Shown here: piece by piece, positions 41,443 to 52,500 of the stretch
How the letters are laid out: each line of letters begins with the position of its first letter
Numbering within the stretch: position 1 is the stretch's first letter
NCBI GenBank assembly: GCA_018648325.1
Contig: JABGRK010000009.1
Span: 205,969-261,099 of the forward strand
Reading direction: 5' to 3'
Source: Chloroflexota bacterium
GTDB taxonomy: Bacteria; Chloroflexota; Dehalococcoidia; JABGRK01
Length of the DNA: 55,131 nucleotides
The notes under the pieces: model-generated
The model's input: only the letters and a program-made list of their open reading frames with translations
What the model was told of the DNA's origin: nothing
Database searches by the model: none
Position numbers and translations under genes: made by a program

Positions 41443-42285
41443 CTATGGCATCACAAAGCTGGTGGTCTGGTCGTTAACATTAACGGTATATGTCTGCCCC
41501 GATGTGAAGTTACTGCCCAAAGCCACGTTTTTCTCAAAATAACCGTATACCATGGTAGCAGGAACGTCCTTGAGACGCCTTGTGGTCACTTCGATATCTA
41601 TGGTGTTGCCGCTCTGGCTTACGTTAAGCTCATTAAATCTGGTTGCGCCGTCAGATAGCCCGCCCTTTATATAAACAAATATCTGCACCGGGTATGATTC
41701 AGCGATGTTGACCTGCACATCATGGATAGGAGCAGGCAATATTAAAAGATCCGTGGCCGGAACACCATCATCGCCAGCCCGCGGAATATCCATCGTAAAA
41801 CTGTCACCATTGGCCACGCTTATCTCCATCTCTGATGCATCTCTGCCTACCTGGAAAGCATAGCAGTAATATGCCATATCAGCAGTACCAACACCGGGTA
41901 CGTTGCGCTGTATATTTACAGAGGCAATGCCATCAGAAAGCGCGAGATCGCCGAGCGTCACACCAACTGACCCTGAACCCTCGGTATGGCGGTAAAGAAC
42001 CAGGTTGGACTCAGCAAAATCTATCCGCCATGAAGCCACATCATTAATAAACGTTGTCTTGTTGTTCCAGTTCTCCTGTGCATTAACTTCTGAGACAAAG
42101 GTGTCGAGTTCGGACTGGCTGGTAATAACCATTGACTCAAAATTACCATATCCATGTTCGCGTGCAGGCATGGACAACTGAGATATCTGGCTGGGGTCAC
42201 CCTGCAAATTTCCTGATGTGCATCCGGAAAGCATCCCCATTCCCAGTATAATTAATGCCAGCAGTATAACAACGTATTTTTTCAT
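41443..42285 (-). CDS. lipoprotein, function unknown
   Basis: The 280-residue protein has a signal peptide and lipobox MLSGC (Cys 22). The mature part begins with a low-complexity linker, then an N-terminal domain (about 45-175) with FESMVITSQSELDTFVSEVNAQENWNNKTTFINDVASWRIDFAESNLVLYRHTEGSGSVGV, and a C-terminal beta-rich domain (about 190-280) ending TYTVNVNDQTTSFVMP. The first resembles small secreted inhibitor-type domains but I cannot assign a family. It is an exported monocistronic protein with no visible catalytic motif. Confidence 0.75.
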   Translation of the reverse strand: MKKYVVILLALIILGMGMLSGCTSGNLQGDPSQISQLSMPAREHGYGNFESMVITSQSELDTFVSEVNAQENWNNKTTFINDVASWRIDFAESNLVLYRHTEGSGSVGVTLGDLALSDGIASVNIQRNVPGVGTADMAYYCYAFQVGRDASEMEISVANGDSFTMDIPRAGDDGVPATDLLILPAPIHDVQVNIAESYPVQIFVYIKGGLSDGATRFNELNVSQSGNTIDIEVTTRRLKDVPATMVYGYFEKNVALGSNFTSGQTYTVNVNDQTTSFVMP

Positions 42286-42503
42286 GCTAACTCCAGCCCC
42301 AAACTATCTTTACTTCTCTACTATTATATACGCATAACAGGCCTATAAAGTTCATTTTGTAACTGGCATTAACACGGATTAAATTGAGAAGAGGGAAATT
42401 GTGATGCGAATGTGATACTTTGCATTCCCTTTGTGATTGTTTTCAAAAACTTATCAGGTATGGTTAACCCGTATTAACTATATTCATGCTGTAACAGGAA
42501 CAA

Positions 42504-42710
42504 ATGATGCCAATTGTCATAAACAAAAAAACGTACTTCCGCACTGCTGAAGTCTGTAAAAAAACGGGTATCAGTCGTGCCACACTGTTGCGTTGGCTCA
42601 AAGCCGGTATCATCAAAAACCCACAGCGGGACAGACGAGGCTGGAGGGTATTTAGTGAGTCTGAACTTGCAAGCATAAATAAAGAGATAAACCAAATAGA
42701 TCGTTGGTAA
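42504..42710 (+). CDS. MerR-like helix-turn-helix protein
   Basis: The 68-residue protein is a bare DNA-binding domain: YFRTAEVCKKTGISRATLLRWLKAGIIKNPQRDRRGWRVFSESELASI matches the MerR/excisionase HTH and wing. No effector domain follows. It lies 9 bp upstream of the histidine kinase and is probably co-transcribed; the ATG at 42507 is an alternative start. Confidence 0.85.
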   Translation: MMPIVINKKTYFRTAEVCKKTGISRATLLRWLKAGIIKNPQRDRRGWRVFSESELASINKEINQIDRW

Positions 42711-42719
42711 AAAGCAAAA

Positions 42720-44165
42720 ATGAAACTGACAAAGATAATCTATATATGTTTTAGCATACCGGTGCTGATAACAATCGTACTCACATTGCTGGTTATTGTT
42801 TACTCCGGACGTGTCAACAAGGCAACAGAGCTAAGAGAACTGGCAATAGGCCTGAATATAGCCGTAACAGAACTTGATATGGTTTCACACGAGTACTTGC
42901 TGTATAAGGAAGATCGTCTGGAGCAAGAGTGGCAGTCAAGATATATCGCAGCTCAGGTATTGCTACAAAAAGCGGCGGTCAATCACATGGAGGAAACCGA
43001 ATCGATGCCTCCGGCTTTTTCCGATCTCAATACGTGGTTCCTTGCTCTAGCTGAAAACAACGACGAGAGAGAAAGGCTTATCGAAAGTGGCGCATCACAA
43101 ACAGCTGTTGACGCAATAGTTGCACAAGAGCAAATCCTAACAAACAACCTCCATCTAAAAGCCAAAGAGATCACAGCAAACACTTCACAGCTTGCTGAAA
43201 CCACTTTCAGTAATGCAAATCGTTATCAGGCAATCAGCAGAAACATGGCGATAGCTTTAATGGGGGCCATTGCTACTGCCGGCACAATTGCAGCACTCGT
43301 TATCGTCAGAATGATCACAAAACCATTAAACAAATTAAATAACTATGCAAAAAACATCGCAGAAGGCAACTATGATGTGCGTATAAATGAAATATCTTCA
43401 AACGAGATCGGTAATGTGGTATCAACCGTAAAAGGCATGGTCAGGCAATTGCTGTCCACGCGGCATAAGCTAGTCATTTCTGAAAAACTGGCGACAATCG
43501 GGCAGTTGGCCTCCGGAGTGGCTCATGATCTGCGCAATCCACTGGGTGTTATAAGCAACTCTGCTTACCTGCTAAAACTTAAGCTAAGTGACACGGACGA
43601 GAAGGGGCACAAGTATCTTGAGCTCATGCAAAAAGCGATTTTTCAATCATCTAACGTCATTGAGGGGCTGCTAGATTTAGCCAGAACAAAAGAACCAATA
43701 TTAGAAGAAGTAGATGTTAAGGCACTTACAACAGAGCTTATCGATACAATTGATATACCTGAAAATGTAAATCTGACCGTGGAACAAGATGATGCACCCA
43801 AAATGGCGGCCGATGCAAGCCAAATTGAGCGAGTATTTAACAATATTATCAACAACGCCTTTCAGGCAATGCCAAATGGAGGGACACTCACCATCAGCAG
43901 CCGCCAGAACAAGAATACAATTACAACTAAATTTATAGATACAGGCAAGGGTATTGAGGAGAAGCATTTAGGCAAAGTGTTCGAGCCCTTGTTTACTACC
44001 AGAAACGGCACAGGAGGCTCCGGCATAGGCCTCTCCATAAGCAAAACCATAATAGAAGCGCACAAAGGCTCTATCAAAGTCAAAAGCGAGATAGACAAAG
44101 GCACCACCTTCACGGTCAAACTACCTGTATATATAAATGCAACCAAGCAGAGCAATTATAGTTGA
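42720..44165 (+). CDS. HAMP-domain sensor histidine kinase
   Basis: The 481-residue protein has helix 1 (about 5-27), an extracytoplasmic four-helix-type sensor (about 30-170), helix 2 (about 173-195), a HAMP linker (MITKPLNKLNNYAKNIAEGNYDVRI), HisKA with phosphoacceptor His in LASGVAHDLRNPLGVI, and HATPase (N box NNIINNAFQAMPNGG, G1 DTGKGIEEKHLGKVFEPLF, G2 GTGGSGIGLSISK). The kinase core is close to that of the giant kinase at 46524. No receiver is adjacent on the same strand; the lone receiver at 46153 is a candidate partner. Confidence 0.92.
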   Translation: MKLTKIIYICFSIPVLITIVLTLLVIVYSGRVNKATELRELAIGLNIAVTELDMVSHEYLLYKEDRLEQEWQSRYIAAQVLLQKAAVNHMEETESMPPAFSDLNTWFLALAENNDERERLIESGASQTAVDAIVAQEQILTNNLHLKAKEITANTSQLAETTFSNANRYQAISRNMAIALMGAIATAGTIAALVIVRMITKPLNKLNNYAKNIAEGNYDVRINEISSNEIGNVVSTVKGMVRQLLSTRHKLVISEKLATIGQLASGVAHDLRNPLGVISNSAYLLKLKLSDTDEKGHKYLELMQKAIFQSSNVIEGLLDLARTKEPILEEVDVKALTTELIDTIDIPENVNLTVEQDDAPKMAADASQIERVFNNIINNAFQAMPNGGTLTISSRQNKNTITTKFIDTGKGIEEKHLGKVFEPLFTTRNGTGGSGIGLSISKTIIEAHKGSIKVKSEIDKGTTFTVKLPVYINATKQSNYS

Positions 44166-44206
44166 TCACGATTAAAAGCGATAATATAAAGCAGCGTGGC
44201 ACCTGC

Positions 44207-44371
44207 ATGAACAATATTGCATTGATACTGAACACCAAATTTGAACAACAATATGCAATGCATACAAATACGAACGTGATTATTATCGAATGTCCATCAA
44301 CTCATCTGTTGAGTCACTATGCAAACGTTCGTGAAATAGCTCCAAACAGGGCCTACAGTACAATGCAATAG
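44207..44371 (+). CDS. small hypothetical protein
   Basis: A 54-residue frame starting at ATG 44207 (MNNIALILNTKFEQQYAM) follows the kinase stop. It has no recognisable family or strong ribosome site and may not be expressed. Confidence 0.2.
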   Translation: MNNIALILNTKFEQQYAMHTNTNVIIIECPSTHLLSHYANVREIAPNRAYSTMQ

Positions 44372-44438
44372 TGACAGGGCAGGAATGAATACTACCCACT
44401 CTACTTTTTAGCAGCAGGTAATAACCTACGTAAATACC

Positions 44439-44466
44439 TTGACAAACTTATGTAAATGAGTATAGA
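44439..44466 (+). promoter_or_regulatory. promoter of parAB
   Basis: TTGACA at 44439-44444, 16 bp, TATAGA at 44461-44466, about 90 bp ahead of parA. Confidence 0.5.
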
Positions 44467-44558
44467 CTTCGGCATAATTACATACCATTCATTTCTGAAT
44501 ATAAGACATTAAAAACAAGCGAACTCATTGAAAATCGAGAGGAACCGGAGTAACAAGT

Positions 44559-45333
44559 ATGGCAAAAATTATCACAGTGGCACAACACAAAGGTGGAACG
44601 GGCAAGACAATTACCTGCGTCAACCTCGGCGCATCGCTGGCCGAACTGGGGAAATCAGTCCTGCTGGTAGATCTTGACCCGCAGGCGTCACTATCAATCA
44701 GCGTGGGCGTTAATCCGGTCGATTTAAAAAATTCAATGCATGAGGTGATGGGCAATCAGTCATTCCCAATCGATCAGATTATAATTGAAAGCGAACTGCC
44801 CAATCTATCTGTTGCGCCGTCAGATATTAAACTGGCGCTTGTTGAAATGCAACTGGCATCAAGCATCGGCAGAGAAAAGGTCCTGCACAAGAAGCTGGTA
44901 CCCATAAAAGATAACTACGACTACATATTATTGGATAGCCCCCCCCAGTCTGGGACTTCTTACCGTCAATGCTCTTGCGGCTGCCAACGAAGTTCTTATT
45001 CCGGTTCAATGTCATCCACTATCGCTCTACGGTGTAAAACACCTGCTGCAAGTGATCAACACCGTCCGCGAAGAACTGAATGTAGATCTATCTATCCTTG
45101 GCGTGCTGCTAACCATGTTTGACAAGCGCACCAGGCTGAGTCAGGATGTCGCTAAAAAAGTGCGCGCCACCTTCAAGGACCTGATTTTTGACACAATTAT
45201 CAATCAACGAATCAAGCTGGCCGAAGGTGCAATGCAGGGACTTCCAATAACTGCCTATGCCGCATCATCAGATGGTGCAGAAGAATACCGATCTCTGGCA
45301 AGGGAGCTTTTAAAACGTGAATCGCAAACTTAA
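44559..45333 (+). pseudogene. parA: ParA-family ATPase with +1 frameshift in a C8 run
   Basis: The frame opens with the deviant Walker A KGGTGKTITCVNLGASLAELG (residues 11-30), then LLVDLDPQASLSISVG (Walker A'), and runs to LLDSPP at 44945. There 8 C in a row (44939-44946) break the frame. With 7 C the protein continues SLGLLTVNALAAANEVLIPVQCHPLSLYGVKHLLQVINTV and joins the downstream frame ending GAEEYRSLARELLKRESQT at 45333, about 257 residues. Everything else is intact, so a one-base insertion, sequence error or slippage is likely. It overlaps parB by 17 bp. ParA ATPases position DNA or protein cargo. Confidence 0.8.
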
Positions 45334-46156
45334 AAAAAGCATAAATAATATGGAAATATTCGATGATATGCGCGAACTTCTGGGTTCGACTGAAGGCACA
45401 AAAGCTTATAAAGAAGCTCGCCTGATCGATATAAAGCTGATAAAGCCAAACCCCGATCAGCCCCGTACAAGCATGAATAAGGAAAAGCTTGATGAGCTGG
45501 CCCGAAGTATTAAGGATACCGGCCTCATGCAACCTATAGTTGTCCGTGCAAAAGGCGATATATATCATATAATCGCGGGACATCGCCGATTTGCAGCCTG
45601 GACAATGCACTCCAAAAAACCGATACCATGTATTCTCAGGGAAATTAATGAACTGGAGTCACTAGAACAAAGCCTCATCGAAAATATACAAAGGGAAAAA
45701 CTGGACGAAGTCGATGAAGCGCGCTACTTAAGAACGCTTATTGACGAAATAGGCTATACCATGGACGGGTTGACCAAGAGGTTGCATAAAAGCCTGGGAT
45801 ATATCGACTCTCGATTGAAGTTACTGCGTCACAATGACGTGGCTTTGGCCGTTAAAGAGGGCAAAATAGGCATTTTTGAAGCCAGAGAGATCGCAAAAAT
45901 AGATGATAATACATCACGCGCCAGCTTACTCTCTGAGGTAGAAAAAGGAGAGCTTAACCGGGATTCACTAAAGAAAGAAGTTAAAAAAGCTACCGGTAAA
46001 GATTTTCAACAGTTGAAAATTGCCCAGATAGAAAAATTAAAAACGACTGTAAGTAGCATAAAATTCGGTGAGTTTGACGAAGACCGCCGCACACAGGCGC
46101 GGGGCATTCTAAAAGAAATACGCAAGATGCTTGATAAGATACTCAAACTGGGCTAA
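45317..46156 (+). CDS. parB: ParB-family DNA-binding protein
   Basis: The 279-residue protein has the N-terminal ParB/Srx-like CTP-binding domain (IKPNPDQPRTSMNKEKLDELARSIKDTGLMQPIVVRAKGDIYHIIAGHRRFAAW, with GHRR), IENIQREKLDEVDEA, the HTH (GYTMDGLTKRLHKSLGYIDSRLKLL) and a helical C-terminus. It should load on a parS-like centromere and recruit ParA. I saw no perfect parS palindrome in the window. It overlaps parA and converges with the receiver gene by 4 bp. Confidence 0.92.
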   Translation: MNRKLKKSINNMEIFDDMRELLGSTEGTKAYKEARLIDIKLIKPNPDQPRTSMNKEKLDELARSIKDTGLMQPIVVRAKGDIYHIIAGHRRFAAWTMHSKKPIPCILREINELESLEQSLIENIQREKLDEVDEARYLRTLIDEIGYTMDGLTKRLHKSLGYIDSRLKLLRHNDVALAVKEGKIGIFEAREIAKIDDNTSRASLLSEVEKGELNRDSLKKEVKKATGKDFQQLKIAQIEKLKTTVSSIKFGEFDEDRRTQARGILKEIRKMLDKILKLG

Positions 46157-46515
46157 AGAGCTTTTACCGTATCAATGAGTTCGTTTACATGGTAGGGTTT
46201 AATCAGTAAAATAGTATCTTCAATTTCATTAGCCTTCATTACGATAGGATGATCTCCCCCAAATCCCGTCATCATTATCACCTTGGTATCAGAAAAGTCT
46301 TCCTTAATTTGCTTAAATAAGCTCACTCCGTCCATCTTGGGCATCACAATATCCAGAATTGCGATATCGTATTTGTTCTTCTTCATCAAGCTCAGCGCTT
46401 TTATTCCGTGTTCAGCCGTATCAACTTTATAACCGATGTCGCGCAAAACATCCTGTATGGTTTCACGCATGCCCATCTCATCATCAACAATTAAAATCCT
46501 TTTATTATCAAACAC
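46153..46515 (-). CDS. stand-alone response-regulator receiver
   Basis: The 120-residue protein is a lone REC domain: DD at 11-12, phosphorylation Asp in DIAILDIVMPKMDG (about 55), T/M at VIMMTGFGG and Lys in LIKPYH. No output domain is present. It starts 8 bp after the giant kinase stop in the same operon and may receive its phosphate or relay to another regulator. Confidence 0.93.
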   Translation of the reverse strand: MFDNKRILIVDDEMGMRETIQDVLRDIGYKVDTAEHGIKALSLMKKNKYDIAILDIVMPKMDGVSLFKQIKEDFSDTKVIMMTGFGGDHPIVMKANEIEDTILLIKPYHVNELIDTVKAL

Positions 46516-46523
46516 GGGTCACC

Positions 46524-49500
46524 TCACATACTTGCTTTTGACGGCAGCTTAACTGTAAACGTAGTTCCCTTACCAATCGTACTCTCAACCGTCATTGTAC
46601 CACTGTGCGCATCGATTATCGACTTGCTTACCGCCAGCCCTATTCCTATACCACCCATAGATTCCTTTGTGGTAAACATAGGTTCAAATATCTTATCAAT
46701 ATCCCCGACCGCTATTCCACCTCCGGTATCGCTAATGATTACAACCAGGGACTTCCCTGCCATCTTGCCATCAATTGTGACATCTCCCCCATCCGGCATA
46801 GACTGTATCGCGTTGATGATAATATTGTTAAACACCCTCTCAATCTGCATACAATCAAACTGCAGTTTGGGAATACCCTTCGGGCACTTAACCGATACTG
46901 TTACGTTTTCAGGCAGTGTAATGTGCTCCAATACAATATCTATGGTATCCCTGATATCGCATATTTCATAGTTAGGCTGTTTGGTACGGGCAAGGTCCAA
47001 TAGCCCCTCGATTATATGCGATGATCTGAACACCTCCTGTTGTATAAAGGCAAGGCTCTTTTTCACCTTATCATCATCGTCCTTGACCTTTGCGTTGATA
47101 TAATACGCCGCATTGTTAATGATAGCCAGCGGATTGCGCAATTCATGCGCTATTCCCGACGCCAACTGCCCGACTAAAGCCAGCTTCTCTGTTTTGGCCA
47201 GCTTTTCAACAATCTCTATGCGCTCTTTTTCAATTGCCTTGCGCTCACTTATATCCCTGGCAACAGATATGCTGATACGGCTGTCTTTATAGCTAAAGCG
47301 ACGTGCATTAATCTCAACTGGCATTCTCTTACCACCCTTAGATATATGCACTGTTTCGTAAGATATTGCACCTTTCTCAAACAGCTCATCTCTTATCTGT
47401 CCTATGAACTGAGCTTGGGCCTCCGGTGCCACGAGCGACAGCGGAGACATTTTTGTAAACTCATTTTTTGTATATCCGTATCTGTCCATAAAAACCTGAT
47501 TAACATTGGTTAAATAACCTTTGTTGGTTGCCGTATCTCGTTCCATAACATATACGGCGTCGTTTGTATTATCAAACAGTGTGCGGTAGCGCTCCTCGCT
47601 TTCTTGCAGAGCCGCTTCCATTTCCTTTCGTCTGGTTATGTCCCTTACAACTGATATACCCGCAGCAAGCCCTTTATAAACAAGCGCATTTGCACTTACC
47701 TCAACGGCTATCTTTCTCCCGTCTTTGGTTATATGCATCGATTCAAAAATGGTATTGCCGATTTCATCAAATTCTCGCCTTTGTTTTGAATAATCCCTCT
47801 TAAGTTCAGGATCAGCAAATTCAAAAGGTGTTCTCTCCAACAATTCTTCTTTGCTATATCCATACAGATTTATAGCTACAGAATTTACATCAAGAATTTT
47901 ACCCATGTTGCCCTGATTGCTCCGGTCATACATATAAACCACGTCAGCCGTGTTATTAAACAGTGTGCGATAACGCTCTTCGCTATCAGACAGTTGCGCC
48001 GTTCTCTCTTCAACCATATCCACCAAATGCTCAGAGTACTTCTTGATCTGCTCCTCGGCCTGCTTGCGCTTGGTAATATCTTTGAAAGTTACAACGGCAC
48101 CGGTTAAAACGTCCTGCTCATTTCGAATTGGAGTACTAATATATTCCACAGGGAAGCTACTGCCATCCTTGCGCCAAAATACCTCATCGGCAACATGATG
48201 GACCTTCCCGTCCTTAAAAGCGGCATATATTGGACACTCCTTACGTTTATAGTGAGTTCCATCAGCGTGCGAGTGATGCAAAATATCGTGTTGACTTTTT
48301 CCTGTAAGATCGTCCAGTTCCCAGCCAATCATACTGGCAGCCGCAGGATTAGCAAAAGTGGTCGTGCCATTTAGATCCAGTCCATAGATGCCCTCGCCTG
48401 CAGAATCCAAAATCATTTCATTGAACTTACCCAGTTTCTTCAGCGACTCCTCTGCCTGCTTACGATTGGTGATATCGCGCGTAACCTTGGAATAACCCTT
48501 AAGTTTGCCCTTTTCATCACGAATCGCTGTAATTATTACATTAGCCACGAACTGCGATCCGTCTTTGCGTATACGCCAACCCTCGTCCTCAGCCCTGCCA
48601 ATACGAACGGCCTCTTTTAGCAAAGTGTCAGATCTGCCTGTCTTGATGTCTTCCTTGCTATAGAAAATAGAGGAATGCTTGCCGATAATTTCATCTGCAC
48701 TATATCCTTTTATGCGCTCAGCCCCCTCATTCCAGCTAGTTATCACACCATTTGGATCAAGCATAATGATCGCATAATCCTTCACCTCGGAAACCATCAA
48801 ACGAACGTTCTCTTCGCTCTCCTTCAACTCCCTGTCAACGCGCTTTCGCTCGGTGATGTCCTGAGCAATGCCCAGAGCCGTGTCCTTATCAAGCACAATA
48901 ATCCTGTTGTCGTAGAAATGCTCTCCGTCGGGCAATTCCATACTGCCCTCATCCGACTGTAGCTTTCCACTCTTAAAGGCTTTTGCAAGCAACCTCATTA
49001 AGCCCGCTGCCATTTCCGGTGGTAGTACATCCTTTATCTTCTTGCCCAAAAACTTATTGACAGGAATGGATGATTTCATTACCGAGGATGGGATGTAATC
49101 TATGATGGTGCCGTCCTTTTTCATCACAAATATCATATCCGGAATAGCGCTCAGTATGGCCCTGGTCTTTGCTTCCGATGACACTAGCGCCTGCTCATAC
49201 TTCTTGCGCTCGGTGACGTCGCGAATTATGGCCATATCGGCAGGGGCACCCTCGTATTTAGTCAAACTGGCGTTTATCTCTACGGACATCTCCGTACCAT
49301 CTTTACGTACTATCGCAATTTCATACTCGCTTGGAACTTTCTCCCCACTCATTCGCTTTGTATATCTGTCCATTACCGTCTTTTTGTCTCCGGTAGCGAC
49401 AAATTCAATAAATGGTTTGCCGGCTAGTTCCTCAGGCGTATAACCGGTCATTTTGGCCATTTTTGAGTTGACGAATTTGAGCGAGTTGCCCTGAATAATG

Positions 49501-52500
49501 ATGATGCCGTCATTGCCACGTTCAACAAGGTTGGCGTATTTCTCTTCAGACGCACGTAGTGATTCATCGGCATACTTGCGCTCCAGACAGGTCGTAAGTG
49601 TGTTTCCAATTATATTAAGGAATGTAACAAAATCCTCGGTCCACACTATTTCCTTGCCTGTTTCTCCGTATATCCCTACCGTACTGTGTAGCTTTCCCCG
49701 CCTGTTTATGGGTACAAACAACATTGAGCGGAACCCGTGTTCCCTGATCCACTCTTTCTCAGATACAGCCTCAGCTGGGTAATCATTAATGCCTGATATC
49801 ACGATGCTTTCAAGATTGATCAGTTGCTTTTTATGATATCCGAACATATCAAATAGAAAGTTTTGCAATTGATCGATTTGTGAATCATCAGGATTTGAGC
49901 ACCACTCGTGAGTATTGGTGCCAAATTGCAAATCATCAGAAAACGTGAATAGTGAACTACGATTTGCACCCGTAAACCGGGCAATTTTCTCCAGCGCAAA
50001 ATTGATGCCATTATCAATTCGATCCGTTGGGATATTTGCAAGCTCATTGGATATCTCGGCAACAAGGCTCTCCAACTCCAACCGCTGTTTCAGCGCTTCC
50101 TCAGCCTGCTTGCGCTCAGTAATATCGGCTATAATATGCACACTGCCAATAAGAACACCATCTGCATCAAATTCCGGATGGACGGTTACTTCGTAAATAC
50201 TATCGCCCGCCTCTAAAACCATCGTTTCCTTTTTTAGGCTTTGCTTCATCCGCTCCAGCGGGCAATCCTTTACAGGTTCCTTTGTGCCGTGTATAAGCTC
50301 CCAGCATAGCGTGCCCGTAATCTCATCCGCAGGCTTGCCAACAAACTCTACCATGGCCTTGTTGTATCTGAGTATTTCGTGCCGCACATTGAGTAAGCAG
50401 ACGGGATCATTCATAGCATCGAATGTGTCTTGCCACTGCGCCGCACTCAGTCTAAGTTTTTCCTCAGCACGCTTGCTCTCGGTGATATCGCGGCAAATTG
50501 ACAGCACCCCAATTTGCTTGCCAGTTTCATCTCTCAGATTGGTAATCGATAAATAAGCAGGGAAGGTTGTACCGTCTTTTCTAATGTGGTCTATTTCACC
50601 CGACCATGCATCTTTACCTCGCACCGATTCCCGTATAACTGGCCAGGTTTGACCACCGTCACCCGGGATCAGGTCCTTGAACCTCAATTCCATTATCTCT
50701 TGCATCGTATAGCCATGCATACTCGCATAGGTCTGGTTGGCATATACAATCTTGCGGGTAGAATCGTTCATCGCTATTCCATCGATTGACTGATCAACAG
50801 CGCTGCCCAGCTTGCGTATCTGCTCCTCGGCACGCTTGCGATCGGTAATATCTATATGAGTACCCAGAAACCGAACAGGTTTTTTGGCTTTGTCCCATTC
50901 GACACATTCACCAACAGCCCATATCCATTTCCAGTTCCCCTCCTTGGTTTTCATCCGGTATTCCAATTCGTATTTTGACTTTCTACCTTCAAGGTAATCA
51001 CTTAAAGCCTTTTCAAACACCGGTTCGCTATCAGGATCAATACTCTCTTGCCACCACTTGAAATCAAACTCCCTTTCCCCAACAACATACCCCAAAATAT
51101 TAATCCACTGGTCATTCAGATTGATATGGCCGCTTTCGGGAAACCATTCCCAACTCCCAATACCAGCTAATCGTCGCGCCTCAGCTAAATCTTTTTCACT
51201 CTTCCGTATCTGCTCCTCGGCGCGCTTGCGATCGGTAATATCAGATGCAAAGGATGTAACTCCGATTATTTCATTGTCATCGTTGTAAATAGGGTTATAT
51301 CTAACCTCGTAATAATTGCGCTCAGCAACACCATATTCATCAATTGTGGTATGTCCCTCACCGCCCAGTGCCCTGTCGTAATGAGCCTTAACGGTTGCCA
51401 CATCCTCTTTATTGGTCATATAGTCAAAAATGATATCCCCTATTTTGGGACGCAAATTATAAACTTGGTTCATTGATTCTTCATGGATTTTGTTAAAGTA
51501 GAGATACCGATACTGCCTGTCGAGAGACAGGATTATCATGTCCTTGGGACTTTCAATGCTGGATTTAAGAAGAATTTGGGTTTCTTTGATCTGCTCCTCG
51601 GCACGTTTGCGCTCGGTAATGGCCAAAGCACAGGTTGATACACCAATGACTTGCCCATTACCATCTCTCAACGGCTCGGCAATAATATCAAATACATGGT
51701 TGCCATTCGATAGTGGAAAACTGATATCTCTTCGTTTCTTACTCGCTGTTTCAATCACCTCTTGCTTCATTTCCATCAATTTTCTTGATCCCTGATTATC
51801 TGATAGCTCTATATCTTGCTTTCCAATCATAGTTTCCGGGTTAAAATCTGGATGAGGATTAGTAATCCATGTATAACGTAAATTACAATCAGTGTGTGCA
51901 AAGATAATTCCCGAATGTAACACGGCAGTCTTGAATTTCTTCTCACTTTCTCGTAACGATTCCTCAGCACGCTTGCGCTCGGTGATATCCTGTACAAGAC
52001 ATGCAAACCGGTTCTTTGCAGGGCAATAGGCATATAATGCATAATATTTATCGTTGCTTGCATAATAATTTTCGTAGTAGTCACTCTTGCCGGTAGTGGC
52101 TACTTCGCCCATAACATCAATCCAGCATTGCTCTATGTTAGGATCTACCTCATGCGCTGTCTTTCCAATGGCTATTTCGCGTGTTATTCCGGTAATCAGA
52201 GTATATTTCTCATCTATATCAAGAAATATATAGTCAATTACATTACCATTTTTGTCTGTTACCACTTCACAAAGCGCAGTGCCCATGTCCATGCTCTCGT
52301 ACAAACCACGAAACTTTTGTTCACTTTCTATCAGCGCTTCCTCGGCCTGCTTGCGCTCGGTAATATCACTCAGGATTAACTGCAAACCGGTAATACCTTC
52401 ACCATTGCCCAAAATGCCCGGTGTACAGTGTCCTATCCGTATATCCCCGTTTTTATGTCTCCAGGGAAATTCAAACCCCCCACTAATTTGGCCTGCCACA

